Shown: in pieces, positions 1 to 8,020 of the stretch
How the letters are laid out: each line of letters opens with the position of its first letter
Position numbering within the stretch: position 1 is the first letter of the stretch
Source: CAZIVP01 sp964542915
GTDB taxonomy: Bacteria > Calditrichota > Calditrichia > Calditrichales > Calditrichaceae
Reading direction: 5' to 3'
NCBI GenBank assembly: GCA_964542915.1
Contig: CAZIVP010000023.1
Span: 1 to 46,829 of the forward strand
DNA length: 46,829 nt
The notes under the pieces: model-generated
Seen by the model: the letters and a program-made list of their open reading frames with translations, nothing else
What the model was told of the DNA's origin: nothing
Databases searched by the model: none
Program-made: the position numbers and the translations under genes

Positions 1-53
1 TAGGTGTTACTTATTTTAAATGCTAAAAGTCCAATTCCCGCTGAACCAAGACA
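1..53 (-). repeat. Putative insertion-sequence end (left window edge)
   Basis: Read on the minus strand from base 53 outward, this stretch matches the right window edge (46776 onward, plus strand) at 22 of the first 27 positions, including an exact 12-base core at 38-27. Reading outward from both edges gives the same sequence, which is the geometry of the two ends of one transposable element. It starts with TGT, and an internal TTCAG..GGAATTGG pattern is reminiscent of IS21-family ends, from memory only. It begins exactly where the adjoining ATPase stops resembling its family. Confidence 0.55.
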
Positions 54-900
54 CAGGCTCATCTACTAATAATATTAAATTTTGACCTCTGAACGATTTT
101 GCATACGCATGAGCAAACGATAAAGCTAAAACTTGTTGTTGTCCGGTTCCAAGCTCTTCAAAAGAACGCACTTCATTATTTTCAGTAGGGAACACTCTTA
201 ACGTTTTAAAATAATTGCTCGGATCGTATGCTGAAAAATCAAGTTGCAATCCATGGGTCATATTCGTGATCATATCACCGGCTATATAGGACATATTATC
301 CTTAAAAGCTCTGAAGTCCTCAACAGCATTAAACGTTTCTTTGATATCTTTAAATAATTCTTTTAATCTTAAAACGCGCTCTTCATCAGAGGTTAATTGA
401 TGATGAAAAGCCTTCATTACTTTAGAAAGAAGTGTAAATTTACTACTGTAACTTAATTGATACGATAAATTTTGTTCTGAAGAGACAAATACACTACACA
501 ATTCATCTCTATGTGCATTATATACATAAGGATTTAGTTCACCATCTTCACTTTGGATAGCATTAAGACTATTGCCTTGTTCTTTAGAAGACCGAAATTC
601 AAATCCTCTACATGTAAATTCGTCAAAACGACCAAGTCTGTTTTGCATTCCGGTTACAGTAGAATTGATAATAATTTCCATATCCTGATTTTGATTTCTA
701 CCAAAATAATCATGATCTTCTAATGTTTTATACTTTGGATGGTATTCACCGAATATCAGATCGATGGCTCGAATTATATTGGTCTTACCCGAATTATTCT
801 CCCCAATAAAGATCACCGGTTTGTTTTGAGGTAATGAAATACTTACTTGTTCACCAATCGACCTGTAATTCTCGATTGTAATCTTGGTTAATCTCGCCAT
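16..900 (-). pseudogene. RecF/OLD-like AAA ATPase, cut off after Walker B
   Basis: This is the N-terminal and ATPase part of an ABC/SMC-type ATPase of the kind that powers OLD, Gabija or Septu-like defence proteins. Walker A is GENNSGKT (residues 33-40), the ABC signature is ELGTGQQQ (about 249-256) and Walker B is LILLVDEP (275-282). Family members continue after DEP with the second acidic residue, an H-rich D-loop and often a TOPRIM or partner domain. Here 12 unrelated residues and a stop follow instead. The break coincides with the putative insertion-sequence end at base 53, so the natural gene probably ran leftward beyond the window. It starts 10 bases after the stop of the 194-aa gene, as the last member of the defence array. 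It is AT-rich (about 30% GC in 301-360, counted by hand) compared with its neighbours. As it stands it lacks the glutamate needed for ATP hydrolysis, so it is probably broken. A one-base assembly error is the alternative. Confidence 0.75.
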
Positions 901-910
901 TTTACGACAC

Positions 911-1495
911 TCAATTTATTTTTATATAATCGGCAAGTTTTAGTGACATGTTGTAAGCGAGTTCAACTGCATACTTGGGCATTATAAAATTATAGGTGGG
1001 TTCCCACTCCAAGGGAATATGGCCACCCTCGCTTATTGATTTTCTACCTATCAACGGAAATCGCAGGTGAAATATAGCTTCAGTTTTAGCAGTAAAGAAA
1101 TAATTATTCTTCGTTACTATATCTTCAAAAAATCTACAGACTTTCTCAAAATCAGGATTTTCTATAGAAAAATTACAATACTCTTTAAAAGGCTCATTTG
1201 AATTAATTTCTGCGACCAGAAGGGCTTTTTCAAACTCTGTAATCACTACAACGGGAATCGTTTTTATTTCCCAATACCAGCCTTTTTTTCTTCTATCTTC
1301 CACAAATTCGACTGCATCAACAAAATTTAAATGGAACGCATTTGATCCTGCATATACTGATGAAAAATTGTGCCAAACTTGTTTCTTTGCTGTTGCATAG
1401 TAAAGCTGTCCAAGAAAAACCGATTTAAGAGACCAGCCATTGAAATCATAACGCAATTCAGTCCGCGTAATGTGTTTTAATTTAGAGTCGTTCAT
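911..1495 (-). CDS. Unrecognised 194-aa protein of the defence array
   Basis: I do not recognise this family. The protein is soluble, with no signal peptide or membrane segment, and is rich in aromatic residues. Its central part alternates hydrophobic and charged residues (KGWYWEIKTIPVVVITEFEK, about residues 71-90), suggesting a beta-sheet core, and the C-terminus looks helical. It lies 40 bases downstream of the DUF499 gene and 10 bases upstream of the truncated ATPase on the same strand, so it is probably co-transcribed with the array. Like the ATPase after it, it is AT-rich (about 25% GC in 1081-1140), in sharp contrast to the DUF499 gene (about 60% in 1981-2040). The two last genes may therefore have arrived together as a pair. 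A partner, sensor or effector of the ATPase would fit, but nothing in the sequence proves it. Confidence 0.6.
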   Translation of the reverse strand: MNDSKLKHITRTELRYDFNGWSLKSVFLGQLYYATAKKQVWHNFSSVYAGSNAFHLNFVDAVEFVEDRRKKGWYWEIKTIPVVVITEFEKALLVAEINSNEPFKEYCNFSIENPDFEKVCRFFEDIVTKNNYFFTAKTEAIFHLRFPLIGRKSISEGGHIPLEWEPTYNFIMPKYAVELAYNMSLKLADYIKIN

Positions 1496-1535
1496 AAATT
1501 GTATTATGTTATAAGCTTAATAATACTTCATTAAA

Positions 1536-4097
1536 CTAATCATTAGATATCTTGACATCAATGTTCAACTGCCGGAAAGCCTCTTCGATTTTATCCTCAA
1601 TATCCTGCTCCGAGATGGCGCCGTTCTTTGCTTTCAGGTTTATCTCCAGCGAATCAAATTTACTTTGCAGCAAATTCATCACTCCCATTATGCCCGCAAC
1701 TTTTCCCTTCGGAATCTCAAACGTTAAACTCAACCTTCCTACGGTTTTACCTGCAGAAATTTCTGTTTCCGATTGCGTTTTTGGCTCTTCTTTGTCCATC
1801 GATGGTTCGCCTTCAGGCGTACCGATCACCGTACCTTCCGTTTGCGCTGCTTGCGGGCTTCCCTCCTTTTTCTGTTGAACACAAACAGAATCTTTGATGA
1901 TGACTTCTTTACCCGAAAACGATACGACCCCGTCTTCATTGTAATAAACACACTTCGGCCGCTCCTCATCTAATTCCCCTAAACCGAAAACGCCCCGGCG
2001 AACGCCTTCTAAAATGCCCTGTTCCAGGGCTGCCCTGCTGGTTGGCCGGGCTTCCCCCGGCGTCTTGAGCGTGGATTGAAAGAGTTGTTCGGTTAAAACA
2101 TACGCCTTATCTCCCAGATACTTTTCCTTTAAAACCAGCGGCGCAATGGATTCCAGAATCTCATTGTCTATCTTGAGTTGGTCGAATAATTCTTCATCGA
2201 TATGTTTGGTTAATCCATAGGTGGGTATTCCCAAATCCCGTTCCGTAAAGCCATCGCGCGCCGGCAGAGTGATCTTGCGATATAGACGGCGGATCGCTTC
2301 TTTAACCGGCGACTCGATTTTTTTAAGCTCATCTTTCACTTCTTTTTGCTGCTCTTCGGAAAGTTTTAAATGCGTATCCTTTGTGATGTTTTCAAGGGCA
2401 ATTTTTCGTTTAAGCGTATTGATGAAGCTATTGCGTTCACTATCCAATGGTAACAAAAAAAGAACCGTGTTTTTGTACACCCGCGGTGTTTGCCCTTTTA
2501 AACGCAGGATTTCGGACACGCGGTCTTTATCATCTTTAGGTAAAATAACCAGTTTGATTTCTTCCGAGTCCACAATATTGACCGACTCATCTTCCCAGAT
2601 ATACGTTTTAAAGTGTTGGCCTTTTAACGAGGAACGCAACAATTCCTTTTCCAGCTCCATTAAATCGGCCTCTTTTAAGTTTTCCATATTATTCAGCAAT
2701 ATGCGGTTCAAATTGGCCTGATTGCTAAAAGAGTAGCGTTCGTTACGGGTTTGCAAATAAAAAAGCTTTGTTTTCAACTGCTCCAAGGCTTCGGCCACCA
2801 GCGGTGATGGATTCTGAATGGTGGTGGCGGATCGTTTGATTTCGCGCAGGTTGGCGCCGTGCTCCTGCCCGCCTGAAAAGGAATACATGAATATGGTCGT
2901 GGCCGTTCGCGTCCCGATGGATAATCCGCGATAGGCGTTGCCAAGCGATGCGTTGACGCGTTCCGATCCCGAATCCGCGCTGGTGATGTCATTGCCGATA
3001 ATACTGTTAAACTCCGAACCGATATGCTTTAATAACTCCTGCCGCAGTTCCTGCTTGCCTAAATCAAAATCGGCCAGGCTGATGTACGCTTTACCGCTGT
3101 CCTGAAGGTAATGGATAACCAACGAAAGAAGACGTAAAACCCCGCGGGTGCGCTGAAAGGTGTGATAACTGCCCCAGCGATGGTAGAGTATGTCAATGAC
3201 TTCCGGCATGAACGGATACGATTTTAAAAAACGATTACGATAATCGCTGGGTTGGCTATCCACCGGTAAGATATTTTCCTGATCGGCGTATTCCACAAAT
3301 GTATTGACAACCTCTTTAGCGCTTTCTGTTTTGACGCTCGTAAAAAGCCGTTGTCGGATGATGCTGGCAATTTCGCTCTCTTCTACCGGCGTATAAATGC
3401 GCTCCCGTCTGCCGGATACCTTTTGCAGTTTCTGGTACAATTGTTCGGCGTCTTCATCGTAATGCTCCATCAGGCTGGCCGGAAGCGTGACCAGCAGACA
3501 CACCTTTTCCAGCGCGCCGACGGTTTCGGACAATTCCTGCATGAAGGCCAGCGTTTGGGCGGCTAAATTGTTGCCCCCTACCGTAACCCCGGCCGCTTTG
3601 GTTTGATATTCCAGTAATTCATCGATAAGAATGATCAGCGGCTGGTGGGCGGATAGCAATTTGCGGATGGTTTCCTTACCGGGCGCCACCTGTCCCTCGC
3701 ATAATTCGATTCTTCCGGCGAGGGACTGTTCAAATTGTCCCCAAATGGTTTGCCTGGCGCTCAGAGCGGCGCCATCGATGACGATGCGGTTTGAGCCCCA
3801 TTCATTCGCTTTATGGTACAGGGCAATCAGGGCATGAGTTTTACCGCCGCCAAACGGCGTCTGTAGTTGAATAAAAGAATCGCCGCCTTTGCCGTTTAAT
3901 CGTTTTTTGACCACAGAAAACAGATTGTCAAGCCCCTGCGTCACATAGGTTTTTTTAAAAAATGTTTCCGCATCCCTATATTCATCCGCACCGCGATCTT
4001 GCGTCACTTCCCAAAGATCAGCCGCAAACACGTCCATGGTTAGACGACCCTGTAAGATGTCATCGTGAGGGATGGCAACGGTGTTAAATGGTTTCAT
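1536..4097 (-). CDS. DUF499 family P-loop ATPase (anti-phage associated)
   Basis: This 853-aa protein belongs to the DUF499 family of large P-loop ATPases that accompany DUF1156 methyltransferases in defence islands. The N-terminus (LQGRLTMDVFAADLWEV, about residues 15-31) is the usual family opening. Walker A is TPFGGGKTHA (80-89) and Walker B is LIILIDELLEY (154-164). The middle is mostly helical, and about residues 740-780 are a low-complexity Ser/Thr/Glu/Pro linker before a C-terminal domain of roughly 75 residues that resembles a helical/beta binding module. The ribosome site is AAAGGAG, 10 bases before the ATG. It follows the YgiT gene by 115 bases and precedes the 194-aa gene by 40. 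The likely role is ATP-driven work with the methyltransferase and helicase on DNA, but no biochemical function is established for the family that I know of. It appears intact. Confidence 0.92.
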   Translation of the reverse strand: MKPFNTVAIPHDDILQGRLTMDVFAADLWEVTQDRGADEYRDAETFFKKTYVTQGLDNLFSVVKKRLNGKGGDSFIQLQTPFGGGKTHALIALYHKANEWGSNRIVIDGAALSARQTIWGQFEQSLAGRIELCEGQVAPGKETIRKLLSAHQPLIILIDELLEYQTKAAGVTVGGNNLAAQTLAFMQELSETVGALEKVCLLVTLPASLMEHYDEDAEQLYQKLQKVSGRRERIYTPVEESEIASIIRQRLFTSVKTESAKEVVNTFVEYADQENILPVDSQPSDYRNRFLKSYPFMPEVIDILYHRWGSYHTFQRTRGVLRLLSLVIHYLQDSGKAYISLADFDLGKQELRQELLKHIGSEFNSIIGNDITSADSGSERVNASLGNAYRGLSIGTRTATTIFMYSFSGGQEHGANLREIKRSATTIQNPSPLVAEALEQLKTKLFYLQTRNERYSFSNQANLNRILLNNMENLKEADLMELEKELLRSSLKGQHFKTYIWEDESVNIVDSEEIKLVILPKDDKDRVSEILRLKGQTPRVYKNTVLFLLPLDSERNSFINTLKRKIALENITKDTHLKLSEEQQKEVKDELKKIESPVKEAIRRLYRKITLPARDGFTERDLGIPTYGLTKHIDEELFDQLKIDNEILESIAPLVLKEKYLGDKAYVLTEQLFQSTLKTPGEARPTSRAALEQGILEGVRRGVFGLGELDEERPKCVYYNEDGVVSFSGKEVIIKDSVCVQQKKEGSPQAAQTEGTVIGTPEGEPSMDKEEPKTQSETEISAGKTVGRLSLTFEIPKGKVAGIMGVMNLLQSKFDSLEINLKAKNGAISEQDIEDKIEEAFRQLNIDVKISND

Positions 4098-4212
4098 TGA
4101 AAATAAATCTCCTTTTATCCGTTTATGTACTCATCCGCAAAACGAACGAGAATAACAAGACCAATTTAAGCTTCCATGGTTGGTTTCGTTTCCCTATTCT
4201 GTCTGCTCTGAT

Positions 4213-4461
4213 TTACGCGGCGTATTTGATAATTTCCACTTCAGCGCCTTTTTGAACAGCCTCTTCGGCGCGCTGCAGTAATTGGTCTGTGATCTTGTCG
4301 CTCAAGTAATATTCACCGCAATTCTCGCAAATATCAGCGGGCGCTTCCTTAAAAATGACGGTGGTTTGCCCTCTCTGTAAGGTAACCGAAACATGGCCCG
4401 GCCGGATTGTGCCGTTTTTGCAAATAACGCACTTCACGTTGTTCTCCTTAATACTCGGCAA
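4213..4461 (-). CDS. YgiT-type zinc-finger antitoxin-like protein
   Basis: This 82-aa protein has the YgiT/MqsA N-terminal zinc-binding fold: CVIC near residue 11 and CENC near residue 45 form the four-cysteine site, with the typical LSDKITDQLL stretch after it. In the family it is usually the antitoxin of a small DUF4258 or MqsR-like RNase toxin encoded immediately upstream. There is no helix-turn-helix domain, so this is the short form. A ribosome site (AAGGAGAAC) sits directly before the ATG. The expected partner upstream survives only as a broken 27-codon fragment (4483-4566), so this looks like an orphan antitoxin left inside the defence array. It may still be expressed with its neighbours. 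Confidence 0.88.
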   Translation of the reverse strand: MPSIKENNVKCVICKNGTIRPGHVSVTLQRGQTTVIFKEAPADICENCGEYYLSDKITDQLLQRAEEAVQKGAEVEIIKYAA

Positions 4462-4482
4462 TAAACTCGCTGTGCTTAACCG

Positions 4483-4566
4483 TTACATGACCGCTGTTTT
4501 TTCGATACGCCGTTCAAACATGCGTTGAATGGCGTGGCTGCTAAATATGTATTGCTTGCATTCCAT
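4483..4566 (-). pseudogene. Remnant of a DUF4258 toxin gene
   Basis: Read from the ATG at 4566, this short frame encodes YIFSSHAIQRMFERR, the N-terminal signature of DUF4258 toxins (an S-H-A-x-x-R-M-x-x-R pattern), and then stops after 27 codons. Intact family members are about 80-100 residues. The bases between this stop and the YgiT start encode nothing resembling the rest of the domain in the same frame. A second frame reads HVTVKHSEFIAEY before its own stop, possibly a leftover C-terminus. The position, immediately upstream of a YgiT antitoxin on the same strand, is exactly where the toxin belongs. I infer an internal deletion that inactivated the toxin. Confidence 0.65.
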
Positions 4567-4584
4567 TGACGCTCACTTTTAAAA

Positions 4585-7404
4585 TTAATCGAATATATTC
4601 CTTTGCCCGGATGCGGTCTTGATATCCGATTGCAACCGTTCCCTCCCGGACAGAAACCCATCCAGCAATTTCTTCTCTTTATTCTCATTGGGCAAACATT
4701 CCGATACGGCCTGGCCCACGCGATAAAACGATTCGCTTTTACCAAAGCCCGACTCCTGTAATACGCTTAGCATTTCTTCTCTCTTACTCTTTTCCCAGTG
4801 CAACAGTACAATATGTAAGATATCGATGAGTTCATGATGGTTTTTATGATCCATCAAGGATGTGTTGCGCCGTTCATGCGGACCCAGAACGCGGATAAAT
4901 TCTTTCTCTTTTTTGATGAAGCCGGGCCGGTTCCACAGGGTAGCCATATCCAAACCGCAGCTTTGTGCCAGTTTGCGGGCCGCGTCAAAAGGTACTTTGG
5001 CGGCGCCGAACTCCCAGCGCCACAGCACATAAAAACGCGTCAAATCGGAAATCTCTTCGGCGAAGCCGTTATGTAAAATCCGCTTAACGGCAAAATCAGT
5101 GACGATCTTGCGCACATCCATCAGCAGACGGTTGGCGCGGATAATGTTGCCTTCGTAATCCATTACCTTTTCATATTTGCCGAACACCTCGATGGCCGAA
5201 CCGATGGCGGCGATAAAAAAGTCCGAGCCGCCGATGCCTTCCTGCCACAAACGATTAAGTTTTTCAGCCAGGTAGTTATTCAGCTCTTCTTTAACCTGAT
5301 TGTAGAAACCGGTGCCCTGCCGTTCCATTTTGCGAGCCACAATATAAATCGATGAAGCCAGAGCGGCCGATTCACTGGCTCGTAAGCGGGCGGCCATCTC
5401 GGTATTCAAAGGCCAGGCCCCGGTCATGATTAAGCCGGAATCGAGTAAGGAATTAATCAGCGTCTCCCAGCCTTCGGTGGATTTGTGGGCATAGACGATG
5501 ACGGCTAAACCGTTCGGTTTGAGTACCCGGTTAATCTCCTGAAAGGATTTTTTAAGCATCGATTCAAAAAAGGCTTTTCCGCCTTCCCAACCCTCCGGCC
5601 CGTTGGAATAAGCCACAATTTCATTTGTTTTGGGCGTCAAGGGCGTTGAAAACAATTCAGGGTTACCAGTAAACATAGATCTCTTAATCCAAACATAAAA
5701 AAAATCAGATAGATAAGAATAGGGTACATTATCATAATAAGGTGGATCGGTAAAAATAGAATCAAAAAAATTTTCATAAAAATTTAAATTAGTTGCTGAT
5801 AGTTGAGAAACTTTTGAACAATTATTATTCGCTTTAATAAAGTCTAATACTTTCCAAATTCTTCTGAAGGCCATGCTTTCCCAACTCCCAACAGTGGATG
5901 AAAGCGGATTTAGTTCAGAATAATCCCAAACCATGGGCAAGGCTTGCCTTCCAAAAACATGCACGGTTCTTTCTTGCCCATTGTCCCAAACAGATAAGCT
6001 ATTATAATAATCACTCATTCTGCTTATTCCCAGCACCAAATAACTAATATTAGCTATACAAAAATTATTATTTAAAGAAAAATTTAAAAGTTTGCTATAA
6101 ACTTTCTTTACCTTGTCAACAAAAGCAATCAAAGCCAATTTCTGCCGGGCATTAAATAAATCGCCCCATTTATTCAAACCGTAATTTCTCACCGAAAATG
6201 CTCGTTCGGCGCCGCTTCCTTTACCTTCGGGTGTTGGTTCATCCGGTACCGGATCCATGCCCCATTCTGTCATCAAGGTTTCGCGCTTTTGCTCCAGGTA
6301 TTGTTGGGCTTCTTTGTACATATCCATATCCCGGTCGGTGGCCACCCGGTATTTTTTACCTTTGGTTCCCGGCTTATGGGTGACCACGGCTACCATGCGT
6401 TGGCCGGACTTCCCTTCTTTAAAAAGCCGGCGCGTGGTATTGGCCTCCACCGTGGAAGCACACACGGGACAGGTTGCCACGGCGCGGGATACGGTTCCGT
6501 TCTCCGGCTTAAACCCTTCCGGCCAGGATTCGTAACCGTCGCCCACAATCGTAAACTGCACGGTCTTTGAGGGCTGCGGTACAGCGTCATTGGCGCGGGC
6601 CTTTTCAGCGCTATACGGATAGAGCGCTACTTTTTTGTTTTTCTTTTTGGCCAGCCAGAACTGGCGCATCAGCGGAATTTCAGCGCCGCAGGACGGATTC
6701 TGGCAGGGTATGGTGCGCGCCCAGATATAACCCACCGGTATGCTGCCATCGGCTTCTTCGGGATAGAATGGACCAATCTCTTTTTTAGCTTCCCGCAACA
6801 CCCAATTGCCCCAATACTTTACATCTTCCACCAGCGGATTCACCATCTCGGCGTTATCGTCGTCAAACAATCCTTTTTCTTTTTTCTTTTGACCTTTTTC
6901 TTCAGCAAGCCAGGGCCGCTCGGCCAGATACTGTTTTTTGGGTATGGGTTTGCCGTATTTCTGCGGATATTCCAGGGTACATTTTTGGATGAGCACCGCC
7001 ACCGGATTCAGGTCATTGGAATAGGTTTCACAGCCCAGTCGCAGGGCTTCCAGCGGAATGGCGCCCCCGCCGGCGAAGGGATCCAAAACTTTGGGCGCCT
7101 GGCCGCCGTTGGCTTCCAGGATTTTCCTGCGGGCCCGTTCTAACAATTGCTCATTATTGGAATTTTCCCATTTGCTCAATTCGATAATGAAATCCCGTTC
7201 CCGCTGCCACTCGCGGGCGTCTTTGGGCGCCGGGATCAAAGCGGCGTAAGCGGTGGCCCGTGAGGCGGCCAGCGGCCGCCGCGCCCACCAGATATGCAGC
7301 GTGGAAATATGGCCGTGCCGGATATTCTTTTCCCGCGCCGATTCTTTGCTCACTTCTTTAACCGGAAACGATTCCTCAATAAAGCGTCTATCGTGCTGTT
7401 CCAT
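4585..7404 (-). CDS. DUF1156 DNA methyltransferase
   Basis: This is an adenine-type DNA methyltransferase of about 939 residues with an N-terminal DUF1156 region, recognised from HISTLHIWWARRPLAASRA. The SAM-binding motif is DPFAGGG (about residue 108) and the catalytic motif is DPPYYDN (about 553). Two CxxC-type pairs lie between them (around CQNPSC and CPVC), suggesting a zinc-binding insert that may take part in target recognition. Two ATG codons compete. The first (7410) abuts the AAAGGAG ribosome site, whereas 7404 has six bases of spacing, so I prefer 7404. The start lies inside the 3' end of the TOPRIM-like gene, implying coupling. Bases from about 5690 to 6120 are strikingly AT-rich (18-30% GC in several 60-base blocks, against about 52% either side). 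In the array it would mark host DNA, and methylation-guided restriction is the obvious model. Confidence 0.94.
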   Translation of the reverse strand: MEQHDRRFIEESFPVKEVSKESAREKNIRHGHISTLHIWWARRPLAASRATAYAALIPAPKDAREWQRERDFIIELSKWENSNNEQLLERARRKILEANGGQAPKVLDPFAGGGAIPLEALRLGCETYSNDLNPVAVLIQKCTLEYPQKYGKPIPKKQYLAERPWLAEEKGQKKKEKGLFDDDNAEMVNPLVEDVKYWGNWVLREAKKEIGPFYPEEADGSIPVGYIWARTIPCQNPSCGAEIPLMRQFWLAKKKNKKVALYPYSAEKARANDAVPQPSKTVQFTIVGDGYESWPEGFKPENGTVSRAVATCPVCASTVEANTTRRLFKEGKSGQRMVAVVTHKPGTKGKKYRVATDRDMDMYKEAQQYLEQKRETLMTEWGMDPVPDEPTPEGKGSGAERAFSVRNYGLNKWGDLFNARQKLALIAFVDKVKKVYSKLLNFSLNNNFCIANISYLVLGISRMSDYYNSLSVWDNGQERTVHVFGRQALPMVWDYSELNPLSSTVGSWESMAFRRIWKVLDFIKANNNCSKVSQLSATNLNFYENFFDSIFTDPPYYDNVPYSYLSDFFYVWIKRSMFTGNPELFSTPLTPKTNEIVAYSNGPEGWEGGKAFFESMLKKSFQEINRVLKPNGLAVIVYAHKSTEGWETLINSLLDSGLIMTGAWPLNTEMAARLRASESAALASSIYIVARKMERQGTGFYNQVKEELNNYLAEKLNRLWQEGIGGSDFFIAAIGSAIEVFGKYEKVMDYEGNIIRANRLLMDVRKIVTDFAVKRILHNGFAEEISDLTRFYVLWRWEFGAAKVPFDAARKLAQSCGLDMATLWNRPGFIKKEKEFIRVLGPHERRNTSLMDHKNHHELIDILHIVLLHWEKSKREEMLSVLQESGFGKSESFYRVGQAVSECLPNENKEKKLLDGFLSGRERLQSDIKTASGQRNIFD

Positions 7405-8020
7405 CTTCATCTCCTTTGGGAAACCATCGTCTTAAAACGGATGTAAACCTTAAGAATGAACGATCTTCACAACCTCTAAAACTTACCCTCTCAGCAATTT
7501 TTTTATAAATGGCGGACGAACGTTGGATACCTTTTTCGCGCAAACCATGTTCAATGGCTTCTTTGGGTCGCTCTGGTTTTGAACGGCCTGTAGTCCAAAT
7601 TCCCTTTCCCTGAATAAATTCTTTCAGGTCTCTGACGTTTGGCCAACCAAGGTTTTGTGCTAAATGTTCAGAGTTAACCCAGGCCCATATTTCTAACTCC
7701 GGATCGAATACAATCACTTCACATCGATCTTGCCAACCATTTCTGTTTAAATCCTTTTGAATTTCCGCACTGATTTGCGCTGCCTCTTTATCTTCCTGAC
7801 CGCTCCCTTCCCGGTCTAAGCTTACCAATGCATATCGGTATTGATTTATGAATGGGCGCAAAAATTGAGCGGCGTTATTATAAACGCCGGGATCCCGCAT
7901 TGGATGAATAAAAATATCATAGTTGATCTGCCTGATATTCAGAGCAAAAGGCCTTTGCAACAATCCTTCTAATACAAACTGCGTGTTCTTATCCGCAACC
8001 AGAATGACTAAGTCTTTCAT
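7388..8020 (-). CDS. TOPRIM-like DUF4276/MAD4-like defence protein
   Basis: This 210-aa protein resembles the small TOPRIM-like proteins (DUF4276/RloB relatives) that pair with ABC-type ATPases in defence systems. The visible marks are VADKNTQ at residues 8-14, where TOPRIM proteins carry an acidic loop; ALVSLDREGSG (64-74), with D69 as a candidate metal ligand; and FDPELEIWAWV (105-115), matching the PxxExW signature of DUF4276. From memory it looks closest to MAD4 of the methylation-associated defence system MADS. Its ATG shares one base with the stop of the ATPase upstream (TAATG), and the methyltransferase starts inside its 3' end. In PARIS and AbiL, comparable pairs release a nuclease when the ATPase senses phage, and that role is an inference here. 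The first acidic residue of a classical TOPRIM glutamate is replaced by D10, so nuclease activity is uncertain. Confidence 0.75.
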   Translation of the reverse strand: MKDLVILVADKNTQFVLEGLLQRPFALNIRQINYDIFIHPMRDPGVYNNAAQFLRPFINQYRYALVSLDREGSGQEDKEAAQISAEIQKDLNRNGWQDRCEVIVFDPELEIWAWVNSEHLAQNLGWPNVRDLKEFIQGKGIWTTGRSKPERPKEAIEHGLREKGIQRSSAIYKKIAERVSFRGCEDRSFLRFTSVLRRWFPKGDEDGTAR

